Of a DNA stretch of 64,000 nt, positions 1 to 8,307 are shown piece after piece. The DNA is from Chloroflexota bacterium. GTDB taxonomy: Bacteria > Chloroflexota > Anaerolineae > Aggregatilineales > Phototrophicaceae. Positions within the stretch are counted from its first letter, which is position 1. The number at the start of each line of letters is the position of its first letter. The stretch is taken from the NCBI GenBank assembly GCA_028875245.1, contig JAPPEU010000019.1:79399-143398 (forward strand), in the 5' to 3' direction. Position numbers and translations under genes: made by a program. The notes below the pieces were generated by a model. The model saw nothing but the letters and a program-made list of their open reading frames with translations, had not been told where the DNA came from and did no database searches.

Positions 1-573
1 CATGACACCTCTATTAACACCAAGCCAAAGCATCGAGTTCTCTATCACTGGGAAAATATCCCGATACTTTACGGCGTTCAAAGGGGCAATAACCAAAAAT
101 TGTTTCTCGTACTCAACCAGTTGCGCGACATATTCGCGGAAGAGCGAAAAGGGCGGATTCGTCACAACTATGTCTGCTTGCTTCAATAACTCAACACATT
201 CTGCACTTCTGAAATCTCCATCGCCTTCGAGATAGTGAATGCCGATGTCCTCGACTGAGGGTACGCCGGTCTCGTTCTCCGTCCCATCGTATTCCAGCCA
301 GATCGCTCGCTCACTATCATGCTGGCTAAACATATCTATTTGCTGATTCTTGTAGCAGGTGGTAATTAGCTTCTTCAATCCGAGGACGCGAAAGTTATAG
401 GCGAAGTAATGAAAGAAGTTGCTCACTCGCGGGTCATCACAGTTGCAGTAGACGACCTTTCCGCGAAAGTGGGCGGTGTAATGGCGGAGTTCATTTTCAA
501 TATCGACAAGCTGCGTATAGAACTCGTCTCGCTTGTTTGCTTTGGCTTTATGCAAGTTTTGATTCGCTGACAT
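1..573 (-). CDS. EcoRI-type adenine-specific DNA methyltransferase (partial, C-terminus off window)
   Basis: N-terminal 191 codons of a DNA N6-adenine methyltransferase of the EcoRI-methylase family; the rest lies beyond base 1. The protein opens with an ATG at 573, has the family-like KRDEFYTQ segment near residue 13, and carries the catalytic NPPF motif (in VVTNPPFS, around residue 138) that holds the target adenine. The start lies only 3 bases after the stop of the transposase gene, so the two are probably co-transcribed; a weak GAGG lies inside the transposase gene. No EcoRI-like nuclease gene is visible beside it. A second, diverged copy of the same gene enters the window at its right end. 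Family assignment is from motif recognition; target specificity cannot be read from the sequence. Confidence 0.8.
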   Translation of the reverse strand, partial: MSANQNLHKAKANKRDEFYTQLVDIENELRHYTAHFRGKVVYCNCDDPRVSNFFHYFAYNFRVLGLKKLITTCYKNQQIDMFSQHDSERAIWLEYDGTENETGVPSVEDIGIHYLEGDGDFRSAECVELLKQADIVVTNPPFSLFREYVAQLVEYEKQFLVIAPLNAVKYRDIFPVIENSMLWLGVNRGVM

Positions 574-576
574 AAC

Positions 577-1512
577 CTAGTCCGCAATCAAGTCCTCGTA
601 ACGCAACCGCTTGCCTGCGCCATTCCGAGCAATGCTCGCCATCTGATGCCGCGTATCCAAGCTCCGCGCATTATGCCGCCCAGAAAACTCATTCACGTAC
701 CTTTGCAGGTGTTTATCGCTCATTTTGTGGTAAGTGCCATGATAGCCGCGCTTCATCAGGCTCCAAAATGATTCCAGCCCGTTTGTGTGCGCTTGCTGAC
801 GAACATACTCGCCGACTGAATGGCTAACCGCCCTGTGCTTGCGAGCCATGCCCTTATATGCCCGCGCTTCGTCTGTGTAAACGATAGCGTTCTCGGTCGT
901 GTTGTCTTCGATTATGCTGTGCAAGGTCGGGCGGTCTACCGCTTCTACCACCTGCGCTTGCACATTGCCACTGTCGCGGCCTAGGACACCGACTACAGCC
1001 GTCTTGCCGACAGTGCCACGTCCGGCGTGCAACTTCTTGTGCGCGTGCTTGTTACCCTCTTTGCCACCGATATAGGTTTCATCTACCTCGACTTCACCAT
1101 AGAATGGCTCGCTGTCCAAGTTCCACGCTTCGCGTATCCGGTGCGCCATGTGCCAAGCCGTCTTCTGCGTTACGCCAATATCCCTGTGCAACTTCATGCT
1201 GGATACGCCCTTGATGCCAGTTGTCATTAGGTAAATCGCTATCAGCCACTTTTGATAGCCGACTTTGGAACTGTGCATGAATGAGTTGGTCTTGACACTG
1301 AAATGCTTGCGACAATCGCGGCAATGAAAGGGCATTTGCGGATGCGTGGATTCGCTGACATTATCGCCTTCGCAATGGGCGCAACGGATGTTGTCGCCCC
1401 ATCGGTTCTCGATAAACCATGCCTCGGCGGTCTTGTCGTCAGGGAATTGCTGAAACAATTGCATCAACGTAATGCCCTTGCGGAAGTGCTTGCCCGGTGC
1501 GTTCTGTGCCAT
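577..1512 (-). CDS. IS1595-family (ISXO2-like) transposase
   Basis: A 311-residue DDE-type transposase. Residues about 38-68 form a zinc ribbon (CAHC...CRDC), followed by a helical region and an ISXO2-like catalytic domain with VEVDETYIGGKEGN (first Asp), VYTDEARAY (second Asp) and TNGLESFWSLMKRG, which holds the Asn/Glu/Lys cluster typical of IS1595 elements. Length fits a complete protein. An AGGGA ribosome site precedes the ATG at 1512. No clear terminal inverted repeats were found by eye, so element ends are undefined; AATCCCT at 1518-1524 and AGGGATT at 1559-1565 are inverted just upstream of the gene. The methylase starts 3 bases downstream, which suggests a passenger gene, as known for this IS family. 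Confidence 0.88.
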   Translation of the reverse strand: MAQNAPGKHFRKGITLMQLFQQFPDDKTAEAWFIENRWGDNIRCAHCEGDNVSESTHPQMPFHCRDCRKHFSVKTNSFMHSSKVGYQKWLIAIYLMTTGIKGVSSMKLHRDIGVTQKTAWHMAHRIREAWNLDSEPFYGEVEVDETYIGGKEGNKHAHKKLHAGRGTVGKTAVVGVLGRDSGNVQAQVVEAVDRPTLHSIIEDNTTENAIVYTDEARAYKGMARKHRAVSHSVGEYVRQQAHTNGLESFWSLMKRGYHGTYHKMSDKHLQRYVNEFSGRHNARSLDTRHQMASIARNGAGKRLRYEDLIAD

Positions 1513-1580
1513 TGCTAATCCCTATCGCTTAATATATGAACAATACTAAACGATTTCGCAGGGATTGTCAAGCGCGAGTT

Positions 1581-1796
1581 TTACTGATTTTCGAGGCGCT
1601 CTAAGCGTTTGATGATCTCTTTATGCGCTGTAGCTGACGCATTCAATACCTCATCAAAGCGCTCATTAAGTTGCGGCATGATTTCATCCTCGAATACTTC
1701 GCGCACAACTTGCTTGGTGTTATACCTTTGCCTTTCAAGGAACTCCTTAACTTCGACGTCAGACAGCTTCTTGCCGGGGCCGCCAATGTTTTGCAT
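1581..1796 (-). CDS. small charged coiled-coil protein, unknown function
   Basis: A 71-residue hypothetical protein. I chose the ATG at 1796 because a strong AAAGGAG sits at 1802-1808, 5 bases upstream; a longer reading to 1826 would place that site inside the gene. The sequence is highly charged: a Lys/Glu-rich helix (VEVKEFLERQRYN) and a C-terminal heptad-like stretch ending KRLERLENQ suggest a coiled coil. It reads into the transposase gene with a 68-base gap, so it may be part of the same mobile unit or a host-encoded small partner. No family was recognised. Confidence 0.6.
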   Translation of the reverse strand: MQNIGGPGKKLSDVEVKEFLERQRYNTKQVVREVFEDEIMPQLNERFDEVLNASATAHKEIIKRLERLENQ

Positions 1797-1940
1797 ATCT
1801 AGCTCCTTTCGGATTAGACTTGTCAAGATTGTAACCGTTTTGAGATCGGGCGGCTAATAAAATCGTCTATAGTGTTTCTCAAGTATGTCAATCCTTAGAC
1901 GAGATTACCTGTCGCCAGTTTCATCCTCCCGCTGTTTAGT

Positions 1941-2786
1941 TTGCGATATAATCGCCTAACTTTTTTATGGTGGCGCACCGGCGTCCATGATCCGGATCAT
2001 CGGCCCTTGTCGCGCCCCTACGCGCTTGCCTTTCTCATCACCACGCTGTTATTTGTCGCCTCCGTCTTTATTGAGCCGCCCCACAGATTTTACATCTGGA
2101 TTGCCGCTACCTTGATATCCGTTGTGCTGCCGCTATATCTCCTCCGTTTGGGGCGCAAAACTCCGGCCGTGCAAACGCAGATTGAATTGAGCATGACGGT
2201 GACCGCGTCATTGGTGGAGCGTTTTGGGCTTTTTACGATCATTGTGCTTGGCGAGGTCATTGTTGGCGTTGTTCACGGGCTGGCGGGGCGCCACGACTTA
2301 CATTGGCGGGCAGGCGGCATTGGCGCCTTGGGCATGACGATCGCCTTCGGCACATGGTGGCTGTATTTTGACTTTGTATCTCATCGCATTCCGCGTCGAG
2401 GTACGATGTGGGTTTATTTATGGTCTTACGCGCATTTACCGGTGACGGCCGGCATCGCTATGGTTGGGGCTGCTATCGTGAATGTCGTCGAACAGGCCAC
2501 CGAGCCACTGCCGGTTGAGGTCCGCTGGCTGCTGGTCTGCGCGATTGGCATGGTGCTTGTCGGCATCACGCTGATGATCCGCTCGCTGCGACCGCCGCAA
2601 ACGGGTTTTGAGCAATTGCGCCGGCTGAGCCAAATGGTGATTTTCCTGGTCGCCATCGTCATTTTCGCTCTGGGTTTCTCGACGCTGGGGACGATTCCTC
2701 TGCTCGCTGCCATTGCCGTTTTGATGCTGGCGCCGGTCGCATTCGGTCTCATTCACTGGATAAAACGCATTGAGCCGTCTTCTTGA
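1941..2786 (+). pseudogene. LtrA-family membrane protein, 5'-truncated
   Basis: C-terminal about 280 residues of a low-temperature-requirement A (LtrA) family membrane protein. The recognisable block LWWRTGVHDPDHRPLSRPYA and the later SLVERFGLFTIIVLGE segment are typical of this family, followed by several hydrophobic helices. Full-length LtrA proteins run about 380-400 residues, so roughly the first 100 are missing. Homology begins near 1965, right after the foreign methylase/transposase segment, and only a TTG at 1941 is available as a start, with no ribosome site. TATAAT at 1947-1952 lies inside this reading. Most likely a gene decapitated by insertion or recombination; a short translated product cannot be excluded. 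Confidence 0.72.
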
Positions 2787-2911
2787 TCATCGGCCAGCTC
2801 GGCTTCGGCGGCGCAAACAGAGGGCTGCGGAAATAGCGCCCTGCCATTGACAAGTCAGCGGCTTGCGCTTAGCATACGTGATTGAACAGATTTTCTATAG
2901 GAGCGAGCTAC

Positions 2912-3703
2912 ATGTACAAGGTGAGCAAGTACCCGGCGGGGACCTTCAGCTGGGCGGATAACACATCAACAAATGCCGACGCAGCAAAAGCCTTTTATAT
3001 GGATCTGTTCGGCTGGGGCGCGCTGGACATGCCGATCGGCGAAGACATGTTCTATACCATGTTTCAGAATCAAGGCGAGCATGCGGCCGGCTTCGCCGCG
3101 ATGATGCCTGATATGCAGGCGCAGGGCATGCCTTCGCATTGGACGAACTACGTGTCGGTCGACGATGTGGATGCGCTTGCTGAAGTCGTCACCGCGAATG
3201 GCGGGACGATCTTGTTTGGTCCCATGGACGTATTCGACAGCGGCCGCATGCTGCAATTTATGGACCCGACTGGCGCGGCGCTCGGCTTGTGGCAGGCGAA
3301 GAATCATATCGGCGCGGGCATCGTCAATACGGTCGGCGCCATGTGTTGGAACGAGCTGCTCACGCGGGACGCGGAAGCCGCCAAAGCCTTTTACAGCGCG
3401 CTCTTCGGCTGGGAATACATCACTGACGAGAATGGCTACATCATGATTCAGAATCGGGGCCGCAACAATGGCGCCATGATGCAGATGGATGAGAGCTTCG
3501 GCGAGATGCCATCGATGTGGCAGCCCTATTTCACCGTTGGCGACATTGACGAATCGATCGGGCGCGCGGCAGAATTGGGCGCGCCTATCATCATTCCGAA
3601 GACGGAAGCGCCCGGCGCCGGGCACTTCGCCTATATGGCTGACCCGGCCGGCGCTCACTTTTATATCATTCAGCTGATCCAGGCTGAGCCTTGGGGCGAG
3701 TAG
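2912..3703 (+). CDS. two-domain VOC (glyoxalase/bleomycin-resistance fold) protein, copy 1
   Basis: A 263-residue protein with two tandem vicinal-oxygen-chelate domains, resembling mycobacterial Rv0577/TB27.3 (Cfp30B). Domain 1 covers about residues 5-125 (GTFSWADN, then FDSGRM near the end) and domain 2 about 135-260, starting at the shared NTVGAMCWNELLTRDA linker. VOC proteins bind a metal or small ligand between paired beta-alpha-beta units; for this subfamily no reaction is firmly established. The ATG at 2912 follows TAGGAGCGA at 2898-2906. It is the first of four similar genes on this strand, separated by 100-130 bases containing palindromic repeats. Confidence 0.85.
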   Translation: MYKVSKYPAGTFSWADNTSTNADAAKAFYMDLFGWGALDMPIGEDMFYTMFQNQGEHAAGFAAMMPDMQAQGMPSHWTNYVSVDDVDALAEVVTANGGTILFGPMDVFDSGRMLQFMDPTGAALGLWQAKNHIGAGIVNTVGAMCWNELLTRDAEAAKAFYSALFGWEYITDENGYIMIQNRGRNNGAMMQMDESFGEMPSMWQPYFTVGDIDESIGRAAELGAPIIIPKTEAPGAGHFAYMADPAGAHFYIIQLIQAEPWGE

Positions 3704-3739
3704 GGGGCGGTTTGTCGGCGTGACCAAGTTGGCGCCAAA

Positions 3740-3764
3740 GGGCGAGTCACCGCCTCGCCCCTAC
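3740..3764. repeat. GGGCG-type palindromic intergenic repeat
   Basis: GGGCGAG at 3740-3746 pairs with CTCGCCC at 3754-3760, followed by CTAC. This is one member of the hairpin family found between genes across the window; it lies between VOC copies 1 and 2. Confidence 0.7.
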
Positions 3765-3805
3765 GAAAGCTAGCAATTGCGACGCCCGCGTGGCAGGAGA
3801 GCGAC

Positions 3806-4594
3806 TTGTACACAGTAAGCAAATATCCTCACGGTACATTTAGCTGGGCGGATAACTCTTCAACCGACTCGGCGGCCGCCGGGCAGTTTTATATGGATCT
3901 CTTCGGTTGGGGAAAGATCGATATCCCCATCGGCGAAGGCATGACCTACACCATGTTCCAGCACCAGGGCCAGCATGTGGCCGCGCTGAGCCATGCGACG
4001 CCGGCGGCGCTCGCGCAGAACATCCCCTCGCACTGGTCATGCTATGTGGCTGTCGATGACGTCGATGCGCTGCTGCCGCAGGTCACGGCGAATGGCGGCC
4101 AGATCGTGTACGGGCCGATGGATGTCTTCGACAGCGGACGCATGGCTTTCTTGCTGGATCCCGAAGGAGCGGCGCTGGGCTTGTGGCAGGCGCGCAATCA
4201 CATCGGCGCGGGCATTGTCAACACGGTCGGCGCCATGTGCTGGAACGAGCTGCTCACGCGCGACGCCGAGGCCGCCAAAGCCTTCTACGCCGCCGTCTTC
4301 GGCTGGGAGTTCCATGACCATGAGCATTACATCGACATCCGCAACCAGGGCCGCGGCAACGGTGGCATCATGCAAATGGATGACAGCTTTGGCGATACGC
4401 CGGTCTGCTGGATGCCCTATTTCAACATCGGCGACATCAAGGCGGGCATCGCGCGGGTCAATGAGTTGGGCGGGGCTGTGCATACAGGACCGCATGAAGT
4501 GCCGGGCACGGGTTATTGGGCGCTGGCGACAGACCCGGCCTGCGCGCACTTTTATATTTTGCAGCCCTTCAAAATCGACCCTTGGGAAGAATAG
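3806..4594 (+). CDS. two-domain VOC protein, copy 2
   Basis: A 262-residue paralogue of the preceding gene with the same double VOC layout: GTFSWADN in domain 1, then HIGAGIVNTVGAMCWNELL joining to domain 2. The start is TTG at 3806, supported by AGGAGA at 3795-3800 and by alignment of MYTVSKYPHGTF with the ATG starts of copies 3 and 4. It is closest to copy 3, and the two share long identical stretches in domain 1 (LFGWGKIDIPIGEGMTYT). Function is unknown beyond the fold; cytosolic. Confidence 0.85.
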   Translation: MYTVSKYPHGTFSWADNSSTDSAAAGQFYMDLFGWGKIDIPIGEGMTYTMFQHQGQHVAALSHATPAALAQNIPSHWSCYVAVDDVDALLPQVTANGGQIVYGPMDVFDSGRMAFLLDPEGAALGLWQARNHIGAGIVNTVGAMCWNELLTRDAEAAKAFYAAVFGWEFHDHEHYIDIRNQGRGNGGIMQMDDSFGDTPVCWMPYFNIGDIKAGIARVNELGGAVHTGPHEVPGTGYWALATDPACAHFYILQPFKIDPWEE

Positions 4595-4623
4595 CTGGCG
4601 CCACCGCAAAACTTAATCTTTGC

Positions 4624-4650
4624 AGGGGCGAGCCGGTGTCTCGCCCGCAG
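4624..4650. repeat. GGGCG-type palindromic intergenic repeat
   Basis: GGGGCGAG at 4625-4632 pairs with CTCGCCC ending at 4646 around a short spacer. It sits between VOC copies 2 and 3. Confidence 0.6.
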
Positions 4651-4714
4651 CCGGGACAGAGAATTCGCAATTGTGAGTCTAGCATCGCGCCGTCAGATTA
4701 TCAGGAGACAAAAT

Positions 4715-5503
4715 ATGTACACGGTAACGAAGTATCCTCATGGCACATTTAATTGGGCCGATTCCAGCTCGACAAATTCGGAGGCAGCCAGGCAGTTTTA
4801 CATGGATCTCTTCGGCTGGGGCAAGATCGATATCCCCATCGGCGAAGGCATGACCTACACGATGTTCCAGCACCAGGGCCAGCACGTCGCCGCGCTGAGC
4901 GACGCGACGCCGGAGGCGCTCGAGCAGAACATCCCTTCGCACTGGTCATGCTATGTGGCTGTCGATGACGTCGATGCGCTGCTGCCGCAGGTCACGGCGA
5001 ATGGCGGCCAGATCATCTATGGACCCACGGATGTCTTCGACAGCGGACGCATGGCTTTCTTGATGGATCCGGAGGGCGCGGCGCTGGGCTTGTGGCAGGC
5101 GCGCGACCACATCGGCGCGGGCATTGTCAACACGGTCGGCGCCATGTGCTGGAATGAGCTGCTCACGCGTGACGCCGAGGCCGCCAAAGCCTTCTACAGC
5201 AAACTACTGGGCTGGGAATATTACGGCGATGAGCATTACATCCACATCAGCAATCGCGGCCGCAACAATGGCGGCATGATCGAGATGGACGAGAACTTCG
5301 GCGAGATGCCGCCCATGTGGATGCCCTATTTCCATGTCGCGGATATCGACGCGGCGATGAAACGGGTCGAGGAGTTGGGCGGGCGCGTCGTCACACAGAA
5401 GATGGAAGCGCCCGATACCGGCTGGTTCACCGTCGTCGAAGATCCGGCCGGCGCCGTCTTCTATATCATGCAGCTCGTCAAGGCGGATCCCTGGGAAGAA
5501 TAG
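4715..5503 (+). CDS. two-domain VOC protein, copy 3
   Basis: A 262-residue double-VOC protein, the near twin of copy 2 in its first domain but diverged in the second (KLLGWEYYGDEHYIH). The ATG at 4715 follows AGGAGA at 4703-4708; an upstream in-frame extension to 4673 has no ribosome site. The pattern of a shared N-terminal domain and more variable C-terminal domain suggests duplication with or without gene conversion. Rv0577-like family; substrate unknown. Confidence 0.85.
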   Translation: MYTVTKYPHGTFNWADSSSTNSEAARQFYMDLFGWGKIDIPIGEGMTYTMFQHQGQHVAALSDATPEALEQNIPSHWSCYVAVDDVDALLPQVTANGGQIIYGPTDVFDSGRMAFLMDPEGAALGLWQARDHIGAGIVNTVGAMCWNELLTRDAEAAKAFYSKLLGWEYYGDEHYIHISNRGRNNGGMIEMDENFGEMPPMWMPYFHVADIDAAMKRVEELGGRVVTQKMEAPDTGWFTVVEDPAGAVFYIMQLVKADPWEE

Positions 5504-5571
5504 GCCGAGACCGATCAGTATAACGTAATTTGACGGAAAACGCCCCGTTAACTTTGCGTTTGCTCCCCTCC

Positions 5572-5607
5572 CTGACTTGTCGGCTGAGGGGCCGGGGCTG
5601 GGGTTTG
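5572..5607. repeat. GC-rich CCCCTC/GAGGGG dispersed repeat
   Basis: A short GC-rich stretch in which CCCCTC and GAGGGG arms flank a 15-base spacer, followed by a G-rich tail. It resembles the repeats at 14781-14900, 27577-27735 and 52562-52612 and lies directly upstream of VOC copy 4. Confidence 0.5.
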
Positions 5608-5631
5608 GCGCGCTTTCAGGAAGCGTCTCGA

Positions 5632-6408
5632 ATGTACACAGTGACAAAGTATCCGCACGGGACCTTCAGCTGGGCCGATAACAGCTCGAGCGAGCCGGAC
5701 GCGGCCAAAGCCTTTTATATGGCGCTTTTCGGCTGGGGGGTGACGGAGTTCCCCCTCGGCGGCGGCATGACCTACACCATTTTTAATCTGGCGGGTCATG
5801 ACTGCGCGGCTTTGAGCGGCATGGCGCCGGATCAGTTGGGGGCGGGCGTCCCCTCTCAATGGAACAACTTTGTCACTGTGGATGATGTGGATGCCCTGGT
5901 TGATGTGCTGCGTGCCAATGGCGGCGAGGTCATCTATGGTCCGGAGGATGTCTTCGATAGCGGGCGCATGCTGCATATTCAGGATCCAACCGGGGCCCGG
6001 CTCAATTTGTGGCAGCCCTATGACACGATCGGCGCCGAGATAGTCAACACGGTCGGCGCGATGAGCTTGAATGAGCTTTGGACGCCCGATGTCGCCCGGG
6101 CGAAAGTTTTCTACCATGCCCTCTTCGGCTGGGAATACGAGTTGGATGGCGTCTTCACACGTATCTTCAATCGCGGGCGCTTCAACGGCGGCATGCTTGA
6201 ACTGACGGACGTCGAGCCGATCTGGCTGCCGCATTTCCACGTCGCCGATGCCGGCGCCGCCATGAATCGCGTCAAAGCCCTCGGCGGCGCGATCGAAATC
6301 CCGCTGCAAGTCGACCCCGACGGGGCGCGCTGGTCTGTTGTGGCGGACCCGGCCGGCGCTCTCTTCTACGTCATGCAGCTCGTAAAGGCCGATCCCTGGC
6401 TGGAGTAA
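5632..6408 (+). CDS. two-domain VOC protein, copy 4 (most divergent)
   Basis: A 258-residue double-VOC protein and the most diverged of the four paralogues: domain 1 has GVTEFPLGGGMTYTIF and domain 2 keeps EIVNTVGAMSLNELWTPD instead of CWNELLTRD. The ATG at 5632 follows AGGAAG at 5618-5623. The longer reading back to 5530 runs through an intergenic GC-rich repeat and is rejected. The four genes probably arose by serial tandem duplication, copy 4 earliest. Confidence 0.84.
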   Translation: MYTVTKYPHGTFSWADNSSSEPDAAKAFYMALFGWGVTEFPLGGGMTYTIFNLAGHDCAALSGMAPDQLGAGVPSQWNNFVTVDDVDALVDVLRANGGEVIYGPEDVFDSGRMLHIQDPTGARLNLWQPYDTIGAEIVNTVGAMSLNELWTPDVARAKVFYHALFGWEYELDGVFTRIFNRGRFNGGMLELTDVEPIWLPHFHVADAGAAMNRVKALGGAIEIPLQVDPDGARWSVVADPAGALFYVMQLVKADPWLE

Positions 6409-6496
6409 TGTTAGCGTCAGCTAACCTTGGCGATCGACCGGAAGCTGTTGAAGAACCGCCCAATGTCGAGAATCGCGCAAATTGCGCAACCACCCC

Positions 6497-6537
6497 TCGC
6501 CGGTCACGACTTGGCTCACGCAAAATAACGAGCGCGC
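6497..6537 (+). repeat. dispersed repeat 'GTCAC..GGCTC..CAAAATAA'
   Basis: An about 40-base element with GTCACGACTTGGCTCACGC followed by AAAATAACGA. Close relatives occur at 10037-10076 (same strand) and 39055-39091 (opposite strand). It lies in the 307-base gap after the VOC genes; apart from this and the adjacent palindrome I see no gene there. Confidence 0.6.
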
Positions 6538-6551
6538 TACAACAGAGGTTT

Positions 6552-6598
6552 GTAGGGGCGTTTGACCCGCAGTGTCTACGCGCGGCGCTGAGACGCCC
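6552..6598. repeat. GGGCG-type palindrome carrying a nested AGTGTCTACGCG element
   Basis: GGGGCGTTT at 6555-6563 and ACGCCC at 6593-6598 are the arms of a hairpin whose loop is enlarged by AGTGTCTACGCG at 6571-6582. The same insert occurs in hairpin loops at four other loci in the window. Confidence 0.6.
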
Positions 6599-6715
6599 TT
6601 TCTTGCGATAGCGCGCTTTAGGATGATTCGCCGAGTCGCCCCTGTTTACGTTGCGGGCAGTCAACCAGCACAGACTACCAAGCCACCCTTACATGTCGAC
6701 AGTTGGAGAGTTGTT

Positions 6716-8161
6716 CTAATGCAAACAGCTGAGCCGCCAGATATGCTCCTCGCGCTCGAGCAATTCGTCAGCGGCCGCGGGGCCCCATGAGCCTTGGCGG
6801 TAGCTGTGCATGGGCGGCGCGGCTGGATCGCAAGCCCAGCCGTCGATGACGGGGTCGACGATTTTCCAGGCGCTCTCGATCTCATCGCCGCGGATGAAGA
6901 GGGCGGCGTCGCCATTGATCGCATCCAGCAAGAGACGCTCGTAGGCATCGGGCAGGTCTTCCGCCACGAAGGCGTTTTCGTAGTGCAATTCCATATCGAC
7001 GGACTTGGCGATCTGCTGGTCAGGGATTTTCGCTTCAATGGTGAGGTGAATGCCCTCGTCGGGCTGAATGCAGATCGAGAGCATATTGCGCGAATAATCG
7101 CCGCTTTCGGTGAGCTCGAAGATGCTGTTCGGCGGCCGTTTGAACTGGATATTGACCTGGGTGGTTTTCTGGCGCATCGCCTTGCCCGAGCGCAGATAAA
7201 AGGGGATGTCCTTCCAGCGCCAATTGTCAATGAAGAGCTTGAGCGCGGCGAAGGTCGGCGTTGCGGAATCGGGCGCGACGCCCTCGGCCCGGCGGTAGCC
7301 ATCGTACTGACCGCGCACCGTATCTTCGAGCTTGACGGCGCGCGCGGCTTGCAAGACCTTGACCTTTTCGTTGCGCAGGGCATCGGCGTCGAATGCCGAC
7401 GGCGGCTCCATGGCAATCAGCGAGAGCAGCTGCAGCAGGTGATTCTGCACCATATCGCGCATCACGCCGGAACTGTCATAGTAGCCGGCGCGCGTTCCCA
7501 CATCGACCGTCTCGGCGACAGTGACCTGGACATTGCTGATATGGCTGCGGTTCCAGATCGGCTCAAATATCGTGTTGGCGAAGCGCATGAAAAGGATGTT
7601 CTGGGCTGTTTCCTTGCCCAGGTAGTGATCGATCCGATAGACTTGCGATTCGTTGAAGACTGAGTGCACAGTCCGATTCAGCGATTGCGCGGTCTCCAGG
7701 TTGTAGCCGAAGGGTTTCTCGATGACGGCGCGGCGCCAGCCCCCGTTTTCGCGCGCCATCCCCAGCGCGCCCAGGTTGCAGATGACATCCTGGTAAAACT
7801 CTGGCGCGATCGACAGATAATAGAGACGGTTGCTGTTTCCCTTGTCCAGCGCATCCAGGTCGTCTTTGAGGTTGGGGTAGGTTTCCGGCTGCGGCAGGTT
7901 CACTTTGCTGTAGGACAGCGCTTGACGGAAGCAGTCCCAGGACCGCTCGTCATATATCGGCGCGGCGTAATTCTTCAGTGACTGATGCGCGTGGTCGATG
8001 AGGGTGGCGTCGGTCCAATCGCGCCGGCCGACGCCGACGATCCGCAGCGGCTCGGGCGTACGGCCCTTGATGAAGTTGCTGTAAAGCGCGGGGATGAGCT
8101 TGCGGCGCGCCAAGTCGCCGGTTACGCCGAAAATGGCAATTACAGTGGGTCGATCGCTCAT
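6716..8161 (-). CDS. zwf: glucose-6-phosphate 1-dehydrogenase
   Basis: A 481-residue cytosolic enzyme oxidising glucose 6-phosphate to 6-phosphogluconolactone with NAD(P)+, the entry step of the oxidative pentose phosphate pathway. The N-terminal Rossmann motif is IFGVTGDLARRKL (residues about 10-22); the diagnostic active-site signature RIDHYLGKE, with the catalytic His-Asp and substrate-binding Lys, lies near residue 175. Length is normal for the family. The ATG at 8161 follows a strong AGGAGGG. It stands alone: no gnd, pgl or opcA gene is adjacent, and downstream lies repeat-rich sequence. Confidence 0.97.
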   Translation of the reverse strand: MSDRPTVIAIFGVTGDLARRKLIPALYSNFIKGRTPEPLRIVGVGRRDWTDATLIDHAHQSLKNYAAPIYDERSWDCFRQALSYSKVNLPQPETYPNLKDDLDALDKGNSNRLYYLSIAPEFYQDVICNLGALGMARENGGWRRAVIEKPFGYNLETAQSLNRTVHSVFNESQVYRIDHYLGKETAQNILFMRFANTIFEPIWNRSHISNVQVTVAETVDVGTRAGYYDSSGVMRDMVQNHLLQLLSLIAMEPPSAFDADALRNEKVKVLQAARAVKLEDTVRGQYDGYRRAEGVAPDSATPTFAALKLFIDNWRWKDIPFYLRSGKAMRQKTTQVNIQFKRPPNSIFELTESGDYSRNMLSICIQPDEGIHLTIEAKIPDQQIAKSVDMELHYENAFVAEDLPDAYERLLLDAINGDAALFIRGDEIESAWKIVDPVIDGWACDPAAPPMHSYRQGSWGPAAADELLEREEHIWRLSCLH

Positions 8162-8307
8162 CGTCCCTCCTGCTGCATTAGGAATTGGCGGGTATTGTAG
8201 CGTATATTCGCCGCTGCAACGAATTTGGAGAGGCTGGCGCAGGCGATGTGGAATTGACGGCGTTGCAGATGGTAGAATAGTGGCAGCGAGGGACGGAGAA
8301 TGGGATC

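Noticed and set aside
1513..1580. Inverted AATCCCT/AGGGATT as the terminal repeat of the IS1595 element
   Set aside because: Both arms lie on the same side of the transposase gene and only 7 bases match; more likely a small stem-loop in the upstream region.
3806..5503. VOC copies 2 and 3 as an assembly duplication artefact
   Set aside because: Their second domains and intergenic sequences differ clearly, so they are real diverged paralogues.
6794..7981. Long open frames on the plus strand opposite zwf (289 and 105 codons)
   Set aside because: They are antisense shadows of a well-supported zwf gene, produced by GC-rich codon bias; no family match or ribosome site.
8254..8278. TTGACG and TAGAAT as a promoter for the first toxin-antitoxin pair
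   Set aside because: The 13-base spacer is too short for a standard promoter.
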